A DNA stretch of 64,000 nucleotides from Chryseobacterium sp. (GTDB lineage: Bacteria > Bacteroidota > Bacteroidia > Flavobacteriales > Weeksellaceae), in assembly GCA_018260475.1 (NCBI GenBank), contig JAGLBA010000002.1, positions 120,960-184,959 of the forward strand, read 5' to 3'. How positions within the stretch are numbered: the stretch's first letter is position 1; each line of letters begins with the position of its first letter. The notes beneath the pieces were generated by a model that did no database searches, had not been told where the DNA came from, and was given only the letters and a program-made list of their open reading frames with translations. This document shows, in pieces, positions 1-9,026 of this stretch. The translations under genes and the position numbers were made by a program.

Positions 1-523
1 GATAGGCGTCCATAAACTTCTTCAAATAAGCCTCGGTTCTTTCGACTAAAGTTTTGCCGTCTTCTTGAAAGATATTGTGTACAGAGCCTATGTATGCTTC
101 CGGCTGCTGCATCAGAGGCACATTCACGAATACAAAGGCCTGGCGAATATGGTGGTTTGCAGCAAGCCCGCCCATTGCCGACACAGAAGAGGTAACCACC
201 GCGCCTGGTTTGCCGTCCCAAACACTTTGGCCGTAAGGTCTGGACCCAACATCGATGGCGTTTTTCAATGCCGCCGGTATCGTGCGGTTGTATTCTGGGG
301 AAACGACCAAAATACCGTCGGAATATTTAATTTTCTCGCGGAAATCCAGCCATTCTTGTGGCGGACTTTGCTCCAAATCTTCGTTGTAAAAAGGTAAATT
401 GCCAATTTCAACAATCTCCAACTGCAAATCATCTCCAGAAATGCGAGCCAGTTCGTTTGCTATTTTTCTATTATAGGATTCCTTTCTAAGACTCCCAACC
501 AATACTGCGATTTTCTTTGCCAT
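1..523 (-). CDS. NADPH-dependent FMN reductase family protein (C-terminus beyond the window)
   Basis: Flavodoxin-like NAD(P)H:FMN/quinone oxidoreductase, a cytoplasmic enzyme family that reduces flavins, quinones or similar acceptors. The translation starts MAKKIAVLVGSLRKESYNRK, which holds the family's GSLRxxSxNRK phosphate-binding loop for FMN. Around residue 77 it has SPEYNRTIPAALKNAIDV, the conserved PEYN motif beside the flavin. About 174 codons are visible and the frame is still open at base 1, so only the last few residues are missing if the protein has the usual 180-190. The start ATG (521-523) is the first in frame. The gene stands alone, 130 bp from ychF. The physiological acceptor cannot be told from sequence. 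Confidence 0.85.
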   Translation of the reverse strand, partial: MAKKIAVLVGSLRKESYNRKIANELARISGDDLQLEIVEIGNLPFYNEDLEQSPPQEWLDFREKIKYSDGILVVSPEYNRTIPAALKNAIDVGSRPYGQSVWDGKPGAVVTSSVSAMGGLAANHHIRQAFVFVNVPLMQQPEAYIGSVHNIFQEDGKTLVERTEAYLKKFMDAY

Positions 524-656
524 GATTTCTATTTGAATAATTTAAGAATTCTATATGTCATTTTTTGATTTCTTGTGGCGATATTGTTTACGGCCTTAAG
601 GCATTCTATATCATACCACAGGTCAGTTTAATAAAACACTAATATTAAAAAATGAA

Positions 657-1748
657 TTAAACATTAAAGCGGAAGTTCATAATGTCGCCGTCTTGCACCA
701 CATATTCTTTCCCTTCTACGCCCATTTTTCCTGCTTCTTTTATTTTGGCTTCGGAGCCGTAGTGGATATAGTCATCATACTTGATAACTTCCGCACGGAT
801 AAATCCTTTCTCGAAATCTGTATGGATCACGCCGGCTGCTTGCGGCGCTGTCCAGCCTTTCCCGATGGTCCATGCACGAACTTCCTTCACTCCTACTGTA
901 AAATATACTTGCAATTGCAAAAGTTCATAGGCCTTGCGGATCAATCTGTTTACGCCTGGTTCTTCCAAACCAAGTTCTTCCAAGAACATTTGGCGTTCCT
1001 CGAAAGTTTCAAGTTCATTGATGTCGGCTTCTATTTGGGCTGCGAGAACCACCACTTCGGCATTCTCTTTTTTCGCCATTTCCTCTATTTTTTCAATCCA
1101 AGGATTACCGTTTTTAATGGAATTTTCATCCACATTACACACATACAACACAGGCTTTTTGGTCAAAAGGTGCACCTCATCGATCACCTCTTTTTGGGAA
1201 TCATCGGCAGGGAACTCACGGGCGTTCTTTCCCTCCTCCAGAAATTTTTGAAGCCCCAAAAGCGTTTCGTATGCCATTACATCATCCTTCTTTCCGGATT
1301 TGATGAATTTTTTTGCTTTATCGACCGCTTTTCCAAGGGTTTCAAGGTCTTTCAGTTGAAGTTCGATATCTATGATTTCCTTATCGCGCATCGGGTCCAC
1401 AGAACCTTCCACATGCACGATGTTTCCGTTTTCAAAACATCTCAAAACATGGATGATGGCTTCGCACTCGCGGATGTTGGCAAGAAATTGGTTACCCAGA
1501 CCTTCGCCTTTGGAAGCGCCCTTTACCAAACCGGCGATGTCCACAATTTCCACTACCGCGGGCATTACACGCTCCGGATTCACAAGTTTTTCCAACTCTA
1601 CCAGCCGCGGATCCGGCACGGAAACGGTTCCCAAATTGGGTTCTATGGTACAGAAGGGATAGTTGGCTGATTGCGCTTTTGCGTTGCTCAGACAGTTAAA
1701 AAGCGTTGATTTGCCCACATTCGGAAGGCCTACGATTCCACATTTCAT
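657..1748 (-). CDS. ychF: Redox-regulated ATPase YchF (Obg-family)
   Basis: Universal Obg-related P-loop protein that binds ATP rather than GTP and associates with ribosomes. At 363 residues it has the normal length. The P-loop GLPNVGKST lies at residues 7-15, the G3 region VDIAG at 69-73, and the base-specificity motif is NVDE (205-208) instead of the NKxD of true GTPases, which is the hallmark of YchF. The C-terminal ~85 residues form the TGS domain (conserved AWTIGKG and GVIHTDFEKGF segments). A TATCTTTG promoter element lies about 65 bp upstream. It is a single-gene unit. Identification is secure. Confidence 0.98.
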   Translation of the reverse strand: MKCGIVGLPNVGKSTLFNCLSNAKAQSANYPFCTIEPNLGTVSVPDPRLVELEKLVNPERVMPAVVEIVDIAGLVKGASKGEGLGNQFLANIRECEAIIHVLRCFENGNIVHVEGSVDPMRDKEIIDIELQLKDLETLGKAVDKAKKFIKSGKKDDVMAYETLLGLQKFLEEGKNAREFPADDSQKEVIDEVHLLTKKPVLYVCNVDENSIKNGNPWIEKIEEMAKKENAEVVVLAAQIEADINELETFEERQMFLEELGLEEPGVNRLIRKAYELLQLQVYFTVGVKEVRAWTIGKGWTAPQAAGVIHTDFEKGFIRAEVIKYDDYIHYGSEAKIKEAGKMGVEGKEYVVQDGDIMNFRFNV

Positions 1749-1812
1749 CAGTATAATATGCTTTGTGCAGTCGGCTTGTGCTTTCTGCTTTCTTTTAAAA
1801 TAATAATTCGTG

Positions 1813-1820
1813 CAAAGATA
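1813..1820 (-). promoter_or_regulatory. Promoter -7 element of ychF (TATCTTTG)
   Basis: Exact match, read on the minus strand, to the Bacteroidota sigma-A -7 consensus TAnnTTTG, 65 bases before the ychF start. No clear -33 TTG was identified. Confidence 0.6.
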
Positions 1821-1847
1821 AGGATTTAAACGGAGTATTTTAAAACA

Positions 1848-1875
1848 AAAAATCTGCCCGATACAGGCAGATTTC
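1848..1875 (-). terminator. Intrinsic terminator of the ferritin gene
   Basis: Nine-base-pair perfect stem AAATCTGCC/GGCAGATTT with a 7-base loop, followed on the minus strand by a T-run, about 20 bases after the ferritin stop. Confidence 0.75.
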
Positions 1876-1896
1876 TATATGCAAAATAGATCTGAA

Positions 1897-2448
1897 TTAT
1901 GGTTTTTCACTAGTAGAATCTCTCGCCATGGGCGCATCGTCCGGCATTTTTTCCAATGCCGCATCGAAAATGAACAGAGATTCATCAGTAGCTCTATCGC
2001 CTCCTGCGATTTTCAATTTATCAATAAGGCTGGTTGCCAATGTTTCTTCCTCAATTTGCTCTTTCACAAACCATTGTAGGAAGTTCCAAGTGGCCCAGTC
2101 TTTTTCTTCCATGGCCATATCAACAAGATTGTAAATAGCTGTGGTGTTTTCCACTTCATGTTGAAATACTTTGTTAAAGCAATCGGTCAGAGATATTGGA
2201 TCGTTATCTGCTTTTGGAGTAGAATCTATCGTAGGTTTCCCGCCACGGTTCAGTACATAGTTCATAAATTTGATGGCGTGGTCGCTCTCTTCCTTAGAGT
2301 GGCGGAACAAGAAGTTGGCCACACCGCCGTAGCCCTGACTGGAAGCCCAGATTCCGTAGGAAAGGTAGTTGTGGGATTGCAAAAGTTCAACATTCATCTG
2401 CGCGCTCAGCGCAATTTCCATATTTGAGGAAAGTCTTTTGGTATTCAT
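1897..2448 (-). CDS. ftnA: Ferritin
   Basis: Cytoplasmic iron-storage ferritin of the prokaryotic FTN type, which oxidises Fe(II) at a di-iron centre and mineralises it inside a 24-subunit shell. The four-helix protein has 183 residues, slightly longer than usual because of an acidic/Ser-rich tail. Ferroxidase ligands are recognisable: Glu21 in MNVELL, and Glu54 and His57 in the ExxH pattern EESDHA; further acidic ligands lie in the third helix (QHEVENTT) and in KEQIEEE. The start ATG is followed by NTKRLSSNMEIALSAQMNVE, which fits the family N-terminus. It has its own terminator and is not in an operon. Confidence 0.93.
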   Translation of the reverse strand: MNTKRLSSNMEIALSAQMNVELLQSHNYLSYGIWASSQGYGGVANFLFRHSKEESDHAIKFMNYVLNRGGKPTIDSTPKADNDPISLTDCFNKVFQHEVENTTAIYNLVDMAMEEKDWATWNFLQWFVKEQIEEETLATSLIDKLKIAGGDRATDESLFIFDAALEKMPDDAPMARDSTSEKP

Positions 2449-2508
2449 TATTATAGGTTTAATTAAATGGACGCAGCAAAAATTGTACCCTTGAAATAAA
2501 GCACAACA

Positions 2509-2533
2509 AAAATCCCGAACAAAAGTCCGGGAT
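2509..2533 (-). terminator. Intrinsic terminator of the RRM protein gene
   Basis: Stem ATCCCG/CGGGAT with a loop of about 9 bases, followed on the minus strand by a T-run; it lies just after the stop of the RNA-binding protein gene. Confidence 0.7.
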
Positions 2534-2556
2534 ATGTTTTATCGGTTGGAATAAGA

Positions 2557-2874
2557 CTACCAGCCGCTGTTTCTGTTGTTATCGCGTTTTTGGTAACCAC
2601 CGCCTCCGCCGCCGAAACCTCTTGGTTTGTCTTCGCGTGGTTTTGCTTCAGAGATATTCAAAACTTTTTGTTTGAATTCTTTTTGGTTAAGTTCTTCGAT
2701 TGCTTGATTTGCCTCATCATCGTTTGGCATTTCAACAAAACCGAATCCTCTTGAGCGGCCTGTATCTCTGTCCATGATGATTTTTGCAGAATCTACTGTA
2801 CCGTAGTTTTCGAATAAAGATTGCAACTCGGACTCAACGGTATTGTAGTTGAGGTTTGAAATAAAAATGTTCAT
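2557..2874 (-). CDS. RNA recognition motif (RRM) protein
   Basis: Small single-RRM RNA-binding protein of the bacterial Rbp type, likely a post-transcriptional regulator or RNA chaperone in the cytoplasm. At 105 residues it consists of one RRM with RNP2 IFISNL (residues 3-8) and RNP1 RGFGFVEM, followed by a glycine-rich tail (GFGGGGGGYQ) ending in NRNSGW. An upstream in-frame ATG at 2958 would add 28 residues that do not resemble the family, so I choose the ATG at 2872-2874, whose product begins directly with the first RRM strand. Such proteins are common in cyanobacteria and Bacteroidota and are often cold-responsive; regulation here is unknown. Confidence 0.92.
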   Translation of the reverse strand: MNIFISNLNYNTVESELQSLFENYGTVDSAKIIMDRDTGRSRGFGFVEMPNDDEANQAIEELNQKEFKQKVLNISEAKPREDKPRGFGGGGGGYQKRDNNRNSGW

Positions 2875-3049
2875 AATAATAGATAAAAAAAATTGTATGC
2901 TAAAGTTTAAAAACGCGTATATTGTTTTGTTGCGTTCCGTTGCTCTAATCGGGTGCAATATACAAATAAAATACGGTTCTCAAACTTTATTTGCAATTAT
3001 TTGATACTATTAATATATAAAAACATTTAAACTACTATAAATCAACGAC

Positions 3050-4633
3050 CTAATTTAAATAAAAAACGGCCGGTTGGCTTTCATTCCCTACCCTATCTAC
3101 TTCTTTTATAGCCACAGCTTCCAAATTCTTGCCTTGTTTGGATGCAGGAAGGGACATTTCCGATGTATTTGCCTCCAAAATATCGGTTTTCCAACTACCT
3201 CCGTACTTGGAAAACAGAATCCAGCGGAAGGTTTTAGATGATAATTCTGCAGACCAACTTACATTTACCATATTTCCCGACTTTATAGCATTAATTTCCG
3301 GACGCGTGCTATTTTCAGCGGAAATCCACGGGGTGCGCGGCACCAATGCTTTTTCTTTGTAAGGTCCGTTTTTCAAAGCTGACTGCATTGCAGAACTATT
3401 CAGCAATCCGGCTATGCTCCAGTGTGCAACTCCTTTGCTGGACGGCGTGAGCCTGCGCGCCTCATTAATCTCATTCACTATTTCTGCTGGTCTATCTGCG
3501 GCTTTTACTTCCACAGTGTTCAGCCCCGGCCAAAGATGGCGATTTTTAGTATTTTCGGACTGCCACCATTTTAACAAAGAACTAAAATTCTGTCCGGACG
3601 AATTAAGCGGCCAATAAAGTTGAGGCGTGAAATAATCTATCCAACCTTGGTTCAGCCACAATTTAGCATCGGCAAAAAGTTCATCGTGTTGTGAAGAACC
3701 TTTTACATCAGAAGGATAGCCGGGTTTCCAAATCCCAAACGGACTGATTCCGAATTTTACAGTTTTCTTTTCAGCCTTAATTTCGTCGTAAATTCTTTTA
3801 ACAAATTTATTTACATTCCCACGGCGCCAATCTGCGCGACTGAGCGTTCCCCCGGAAGCTTTGTAAACACTCCAAGTACGGTCGTCCGGGAAGTCTTTTC
3901 CGGCATTGTAAGTTGCGTAAGGATAGAAATAATCATCGAAATGAACACCGTCTAAATCGTATCTTTTAACCAAATCCTTCACCACAGCCGACACATGATC
4001 TTGTGTTTTTTGGTCGGCTGGATCAAACCAATAAGTCCCGTTTTGCAATCTCACCACCGAGCTTCCCATGCGTTTCGCCATAGAATTTGGGCTAACAGTG
4101 CCGCCTGCCGTATGGTGAGCACGGAAAGGATTTAACCAAACATGGAGTTCCATCCCCCGCTTGTGAGCTTCCGAAATCCAAAATTCCAAAGGATCATAAT
4201 ACGGCGAAGGCGCGCGGCCGGTTTCACCATTGAGGAAATACGACCACGGTTCCAAATCGCTCTTGTAGAGAGCATCTCCGGAAGGTCTTACCTGAAAAAT
4301 AACGGCATTGAAATTATTGTCCTGAAGCATATCCAACTGGCGGATGGCCTCGGCCTTTTGCTGTGCTGTGCTAAGGTTATTTTTGGAAGGCCAATTGATA
4401 TTCGCAACTGTAGCAATCCACGCTGCACGGAATTCCCGATTGACCTCCGGTAATTCTTTCGCTATGGCATTTAGCTTAATTTCTGGCATCGCAGGCTTAG
4501 GTTTCGGGGTGGCATTCGTCGTGCGCGTAGGTTGGCTGCGAACGGGCTGTGTCGCCGGCTTCTGCATGGAGCAGGATTCTAAAAATAAGCCCGCCGATAG
4601 AATGCTTAAAAATGCTAAGTGTTTAACTTTCAT
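3050..4633 (-). CDS. GHL10-type glycosyl hydrolase-like lipoprotein
   Basis: Family known as glycosyl hydrolase-like 10 (former DUF187), a TIM-barrel domain often found in envelope proteins of Bacteroidota; substrates are probably wall or glycan polymers but are not established here. The chosen start (4631-4633) gives 527 residues with a lipoprotein signal: MKVK, hydrophobic stretch, then LFLESC with the lipidated Cys at 21. An ATG 33 bases upstream would put 11 residues in front of the signal peptide. Family motifs include EFRAAWIATVANINWPSK (about residue 70), the barrel strands ELHVWLNPFRAH and GVHFDDYFYP, and PFGIWKPGYP. The last ~100 residues resemble a fibronectin type III-like fold. 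A single gene. Confidence 0.88.
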   Translation of the reverse strand: MKVKHLAFLSILSAGLFLESCSMQKPATQPVRSQPTRTTNATPKPKPAMPEIKLNAIAKELPEVNREFRAAWIATVANINWPSKNNLSTAQQKAEAIRQLDMLQDNNFNAVIFQVRPSGDALYKSDLEPWSYFLNGETGRAPSPYYDPLEFWISEAHKRGMELHVWLNPFRAHHTAGGTVSPNSMAKRMGSSVVRLQNGTYWFDPADQKTQDHVSAVVKDLVKRYDLDGVHFDDYFYPYATYNAGKDFPDDRTWSVYKASGGTLSRADWRRGNVNKFVKRIYDEIKAEKKTVKFGISPFGIWKPGYPSDVKGSSQHDELFADAKLWLNQGWIDYFTPQLYWPLNSSGQNFSSLLKWWQSENTKNRHLWPGLNTVEVKAADRPAEIVNEINEARRLTPSSKGVAHWSIAGLLNSSAMQSALKNGPYKEKALVPRTPWISAENSTRPEINAIKSGNMVNVSWSAELSSKTFRWILFSKYGGSWKTDILEANTSEMSLPASKQGKNLEAVAIKEVDRVGNESQPAVFYLN

Positions 4634-4680
4634 ACTGACAAAAATAAGATATTTTAGGGAAGACATTTTCTATTTCAACA

Positions 4681-4708
4681 AAAAAACCTCCCGAAATCGG
4701 AAGGTTTT
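4681..4708 (-). terminator. Intrinsic terminator of typA
   Basis: Hairpin AAAACCTCCCGA/TCGGAAGGTTTT, with one mismatch, flanked by A and T runs, 20 bases beyond the typA stop codon. Confidence 0.75.
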
Positions 4709-4727
4709 AGTACTTATAAATTTGAGA

Positions 4728-6536
4728 CTAAGACTTAGCACCTCTTTCTACACGTTTTCTATCGTTTTCAGAAAGAATTTTCTTACGCATTCTGATGAAG
4801 TTTGGAGTTACCTCGATGGCCTCATCAGCTTGGATATATTCCATGCATTCTTCCAATGAGAACTGGATTTTCGGAGCAATGCTGCCATCCTTATCTTTAC
4901 CGGAAGCGCGCATGTTATTCAATTGTTTCGCTTCCACGATGTTTACAACCAAATCACCCGGCTTGTTTTGTTCCCCCACGATCATACCTTCGTAGATTTC
5001 CTCTCCCGGATCAACAAAGAATTTACCTCTATCTTGTAATTTCGCAATAGAATATTCTGTAGCCGGCCCCTGGCTTTTACTCACCAAAACTCCAACTAAT
5101 CTTCCCGGAATCGCACCCTTGAAAGGTTTATAATCTACAAAACGGTGTGCCATAATCGCCTCACCAGCAGTGGCAGTAAGCATTTGCGAACGAAGACCGA
5201 TCAAACCTCTGGAAGGAATTTCAAATTCCAAATGCTGCATTTCGCCTTTGGTTTCCATGATGTGAAGATCACCCTTACGCTGTGTAGCAAGGTCGATCAC
5301 GCGGGATGCGTACTCCTCCGGCACATCTACCACCATAGATTCGTAAGGCTCCATCTTTACGCCATCTATTTCTTTTAAAATAACTTGTGGCTGTCCGATT
5401 GTCATTTCATAACCTTCTCTTCTCATGGTTTCAATCAAGACAGAGAGGTGAAGAATACCACGACCAAATACAAGGAATGTATTTGCATCACCCGTTTGCT
5501 CTACGCGTAGGGCAAGGTTTTTCTCTAATTCTTTTTCCAAACGCTCTTTCAAGTGGTTGGATGTTACATACTTACCATCTCTACCAAAGAAAGGAGAGTT
5601 GTTGATACTGAAAGTCATATTTAGCGTAGGCTCATCGATAGCAGTTCTTGGCAATGGTTCAGGATTTTCAAGATCTACGAAAGAATCCCCAATCTGGAAG
5701 GAATCAAAACCAACTACGGCGCAGATGTCACCCGCAACCACTTCTTGTACTTTTTTCTTACCAAGACCTTCAAAAACATAAAGTTCTTTAACTTTAGCTT
5801 TTACAATTTTACCGTCCTCCTGCGCCAGGCCTACCCACATCCCTTCCGCGATAGTACCTCTCATGATTTTCCCGATCGCGATACGGCCAAGGAAAGAAGA
5901 GAAATCTAAAGAAGAGATTTGCATTTGCAATGTTCCGTCGCCTACTGCCGGAGCTGGAACATATTCCAAAATACCATCCAAAAGTGGCGTGATATCTTCA
6001 GTTTGCTCTAAACTTTTATTAAACCAACCTTGTTTAGACGATCCGTAGAAAGTTGGGAAGTCCAACTGCGCCTCGGTTGCTCCAAGGTTGAAGAATAAAT
6101 CGAAAACCTTATCATGAACCTCATCCGGGCGGCAGTTTTCTTTATCTACTTTATTAATGACCACGATAGGCTTTAGTCCTAATTCAAGAGCTTTTTGAAG
6201 CACGAAACGCGTTTGTGGCATCGGGCCTTCGAAGGCATCTACCAGAAGAAGAACACCATCGGCCATTTTCAATACGCGCTCTACCTCGCCACCGAAATCG
6301 GCGTGACCAGGGGTATCTATTACATTAATTTTAGTTCCTTTATAAGTAACGGAAATGTTTTTTGAAAGAATAGTAATCCCGCGCTCACGCTCCAGGTCGT
6401 TGTTGTCCATAATAAGGTCTCCGGACTCCTGATTTTCACGAAAGACATTGGTAGCGTGGATGATTTTATCCACCAAAGTGGTCTTACCGTGGTCAACGTG
6501 TGCGATAATCGCGATGTTTCTGATATTTTGTTGCAT
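4728..6536 (-). CDS. typA: Ribosome-associated GTPase TypA/BipA
   Basis: Translational GTPase that works in late 50S assembly and stress or cold adaptation. At 602 residues it is of normal length. The G1 motif [10 protein letters not shown] is at residues 13-22, G2 ERGITI near 50-55, G3 [16 protein letters not shown] near 74-89, and G4 NKVD near 128. EF-G-like domains II, III and V follow, and the C-terminal domain typical of BipA is present ([20 protein letters not shown], ending VERGAKS). The start ATG is followed by the canonical [28 protein letters not shown] promoter lies 20 bases upstream and a terminator follows the stop. Confidence 0.98.
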   Translation of the reverse strand: MQQNIRNIAIIAHVDHGKTTLVDKIIHATNVFRENQESGDLIMDNNDLERERGITILSKNISVTYKGTKINVIDTPGHADFGGEVERVLKMADGVLLLVDAFEGPMPQTRFVLQKALELGLKPIVVINKVDKENCRPDEVHDKVFDLFFNLGATEAQLDFPTFYGSSKQGWFNKSLEQTEDITPLLDGILEYVPAPAVGDGTLQMQISSLDFSSFLGRIAIGKIMRGTIAEGMWVGLAQEDGKIVKAKVKELYVFEGLGKKKVQEVVAGDICAVVGFDSFQIGDSFVDLENPEPLPRTAIDEPTLNMTFSINNSPFFGRDGKYVTSNHLKERLEKELEKNLALRVEQTGDANTFLVFGRGILHLSVLIETMRREGYEMTIGQPQVILKEIDGVKMEPYESMVVDVPEEYASRVIDLATQRKGDLHIMETKGEMQHLEFEIPSRGLIGLRSQMLTATAGEAIMAHRFVDYKPFKGAIPGRLVGVLVSKSQGPATEYSIAKLQDRGKFFVDPGEEIYEGMIVGEQNKPGDLVVNIVEAKQLNNMRASGKDKDGSIAPKIQFSLEECMEYIQADEAIEVTPNFIRMRKKILSENDRKRVERGAKS

Positions 6537-6555
6537 TTGAAATTTTTAAACGGTG

Positions 6556-6563
6556 CAAAGGTA
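6556..6563 (-). promoter_or_regulatory. Promoter -7 element of typA (TACCTTTG)
   Basis: Exact TAnnTTTG match on the minus strand, 20 bases before the typA start; the leader would be very short. Confidence 0.6.
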
Positions 6564-6812
6564 GTGCTTTTTATTGAAAATAAAGGACATCCGCAAGCTG
6601 CCGGGAATTAACTTCTATCCACGGAAAGATGGCGAATTTAGCAGCACATAACCCTTTAAACCAAATAATAATTTGACATAAAGCAAACTTTTTTTCAGCA
6701 TTTGCGGAGAAATATCCATAAATTCTTTAGTTTTACATATCGGCTAGAAAACTTAATTTATGATGGTTTCCAAGTCCAATATTAAGCACAATTAACATTA
6801 AAATAAATCATT

Positions 6813-7517
6813 ATGATTGATAAAAGAGTGAAAAGTGTACACGAGGCGATTGAAGGAATCCAAGACGGGATGACCCTCATGCTCGGCGGTTTCGGGCTTT
6901 GCGGGATTCCGGAAAACACCATCGCGGCACTGGTGGAGAGCAATGTGAAGGATCTGACCTGTATTTCCAACAATGCCGGAGTGGATGATTTTGGGCTTGG
7001 GTTGCTTTTGCAGAAACATCAAATAAAAAAAATGATTTCCTCCTATGTAGGTGAAAACGCGGAGTTTGAACGTCAAATGCTATCCGGCGAACTCGAAGTT
7101 GAACTAACGCCACAAGGAACTTTAGCCGAAAAATGCCGCGCCGCACAGGCGGGAATTCCAGCATTTTTCACTCCTGCCGGCTACGGAACCGAAGTAGCAG
7201 AAGGAAAAGAGACGAAAGAATTCCACGGGAAAATGCATATATTGGAACACGCCTACGAAGCAGATTTCTCCATCGTAAAAGCCTGGAAAGGCGACCACGC
7301 CGGTAACCTGATTTTCAAAGGTTCTGCACGCAATTTCAATGCACCGATGGCAGGAGCAGCAAAGATCACCATCGCGGAAGTGGAAGAATTGGTAGAACCT
7401 GGCCAGCTGGATCCAAACGAAATCCATATTCCAGGAATTATGGTGCAGCGTATCTTCCAAGGTGAAAAATTTGAGAAAAGAATTGAGCAGAGAACGGTGA
7501 GGAAGAGGGAAAATTAA
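6813..7517 (+). CDS. scoA: 3-oxoacid (succinyl-CoA:acetoacetate) CoA-transferase subunit A
   Basis: Alpha subunit of a family I CoA-transferase that moves CoA between succinyl-CoA and acetoacetate or another 3-oxoacid, in ketone-body or branched-chain breakdown. At 234 residues the length is normal. The CoA-transferase signature [13 protein letters not shown] lies at about residues 27-39; the segments [39 protein letters not shown] and [13 protein letters not shown] are typical of ScoA/AtoD. Its partner, subunit B, starts 220 bp downstream on the same strand; that separation is larger than usual and the spacer holds no gene. A weak TAGTTTTA element (6728-6735) with TTG 23 bases upstream may be the promoter. 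Confidence 0.95.
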   Translation: MIDKRVKSVHEAIEGIQDGMTLMLGGFGLCGIPENTIAALVESNVKDLTCISNNAGVDDFGLGLLLQKHQIKKMISSYVGENAEFERQMLSGELEVELTPQGTLAEKCRAAQAGIPAFFTPAGYGTEVAEGKETKEFHGKMHILEHAYEADFSIVKAWKGDHAGNLIFKGSARNFNAPMAGAAKITIAEVEELVEPGQLDPNEIHIPGIMVQRIFQGEKFEKRIEQRTVRKREN

Positions 7518-7737
7518 CACATTTGAATTACGAAATATCATTGGATATTCGAATACTAATAGTTTTATGTTTCCACTAAAATTCACAATATGATTCCTTA
7601 AAATAAATATTATCTTGATCTTACTACTGGTTTGCTTTGAAACTTCGATCTTTATGTGGTTTTATAAATTATATTTTACTGATAACATAAAATAAGCTGT
7701 TCATATTCCAGGAATAAATTAAAAAATTAAAATTACA

Positions 7738-8391
7738 ATGCTTACAAAAGAACAAATCGCACAACGCATATCGAAAGAAGTGCAGAACGGATACTATGTA
7801 AACCTCGGAATCGGGATTCCTACATTGGTCGCTAATTTTGTTCCGCAGGACATTTCCGTAGAGTTTCAAAGTGAAAACGGCGTCCTCGGGATGGGACCTT
7901 TCCCATTTGAGGGCGAGGAAGATCCTGACCTCATCAACGCCGGAAAACAAACCATCACCACCCTGCCGGGCGCATCATTTTTCGATTCCGCCTTTAGTTT
8001 TGGAATGATTCGCAGCCAAAAAGTAGATCTCACAATTCTTGGAGCCATGGAAGTTGCTGAAAATGGCGACATTGCCAACTGGAAAATCCCTGGAAAGATG
8101 GTGAAAGGCATGGGGGGCGCCATGGACCTCGTAGCATCGGCAGAAAACATCATCGTGGCGATGATGCATGTGAACAAAGCCGGAGAAAGCAAAATCTTAA
8201 AAAAATGTACACTTCCGCTCACGGGCGTGAGATGCGTGAAAAAAGTAGTGACAGAACTCGCCGTAATGGATGTCACCCCAAATGGATTCAAACTTTTGGA
8301 ACGTGCGCCAGGCGTATCCGTAGAAGACATTATAAAGGCCACGGAAGCAGATCTTATTATAGAAGGCGAAATTCCGGAAATGAAATTTTGA
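7738..8391 (+). CDS. scoB: 3-oxoacid CoA-transferase subunit B
   Basis: Beta subunit, which carries the catalytic glutamate that forms the glutamyl-CoA thioester. At 217 residues it has the usual length. The nucleotide-facing GIGIPTLVANFV is near residue 22, and the active-site motif SENGVLGMGP (Glu47 in QSENG) is intact. Further family motifs are GASFFDSAFSFGMIR, TILGAMEVAENGDIANWKIPGKMVKGMGGAMDL split over residues 101-133, and the C-terminal TPNGFKLLERAPGVSVEDI. It pairs with subunit A upstream and is followed by a good terminator. The exact 3-oxoacid substrate is not determined by the sequence. Confidence 0.95.
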   Translation: MLTKEQIAQRISKEVQNGYYVNLGIGIPTLVANFVPQDISVEFQSENGVLGMGPFPFEGEEDPDLINAGKQTITTLPGASFFDSAFSFGMIRSQKVDLTILGAMEVAENGDIANWKIPGKMVKGMGGAMDLVASAENIIVAMMHVNKAGESKILKKCTLPLTGVRCVKKVVTELAVMDVTPNGFKLLERAPGVSVEDIIKATEADLIIEGEIPEMKF

Positions 8392-8398
8392 TAAAGAG

Positions 8399-8426
8399 GG
8401 AAGCATTTTAAAACGCTTCCTTTTAT
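8399..8426 (+). terminator. Intrinsic terminator of scoB
   Basis: GGAAGC/GCTTCC stem, extended inside by TTTT/AAAA after one mismatch, followed by TTTTATTAT; it starts 8 bases after the scoB stop. Confidence 0.75.
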
Positions 8427-8571
8427 TATCCTAAATTATTTGCTTTTAGAAGTAAATCTAATTTTTATAGTCCATTTTTATATTTATCTGATTCAGTAAG
8501 CACTTTTTGTAAAAGTGCATACCAGAATCATTTTCGGTCCTCTTTACTGGGAATTTCTTTCGCTTCTTTCA

Positions 8572-8724
8572 ATTTTGATCCAATTCCTTCTTGAAGATAC
8601 CTCAACCAAAATCATCCATTGATCATTTAAGCCATCGTATTGATTGGCAACTCTTTGAGGATGCTTTTGCATCGCAATATTGCGCAGGTGATGATGGGAT
8701 TGTTAATTTAATAACATCTTCATA
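8572..8724 (+). pseudogene. Remnant of an IS5/IS1182-like transposase N-terminus
   Basis: About 40 codons between stops read as a protein-like stretch containing IDHLSHRIDWQLFEDAFASQ followed by YCAGDDG. This resembles the N-terminus of Bacteroidota IS5/IS1182-type transposases, whose general pattern is NHPLVKLAxxIDWxxFExxFxxLYCxDxGR. Nothing of the DDE catalytic region follows and the frame is closed by TAA at 8722-8724. No terminal repeats or target duplication were found. It is a heavily decayed scrap; the assignment rests on pattern recall only. Confidence 0.4.
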
Positions 8725-8979
8725 ATGTTTATGATAAAGTGTGGTTAGAAAAATGGACAGAAATTTTTAATTACCATTATTTATGTACTTCGACAATATA
8801 AGACAGTTTCCCCCTTATTTAGTATACTTTATAGATATGAAATGATCTTGAGACCTCTAAAAAAAATATGAACTTCATCAGGTATAAATTAGAATAACAT
8901 CACTTTCGCAACAATTCTTAATAAGCTAAACCGGTAACAAAAAAATTTAAAAATTATTAAAAGAATCCTAAATTTTCCT

Positions 8980-8987
8980 TAAATTTG
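8980..8987 (+). promoter_or_regulatory. Promoter -7 element of the symporter gene (TAAATTTG)
   Basis: Exact TAnnTTTG match 39 bases before the start codon at 9027. Confidence 0.55.
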
Positions 8988-9026
8988 AATTCGGATTATT
9001 GAAAACATTATAATATATAAAACGCT

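Larger units (their letters stand above)
8427..9026. other. 600-bp non-coding stretch with degraded sequence
   Basis: AT-rich spacer between scoB and the symporter gene without an intact gene. It contains a perfect 8-bp hairpin (GCACTTTT-TGT-AAAAGTGC, 8500-8518), a transposase-like scrap on the plus strand (separate entry), and on the minus strand around 8530-8600 a short open frame whose translation ends EGIGSKLKEAKEIPSKEDRK, which looks like the tail of a lost gene. The right end holds the symporter promoter. Confidence 0.5.

Noticed and set aside
693-1670. Long open frame on the plus strand opposite ychF
   Set aside because: Its codons mirror the well-conserved ychF gene; the translation is Phe/His-rich without family resemblance. 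It is an antisense shadow.
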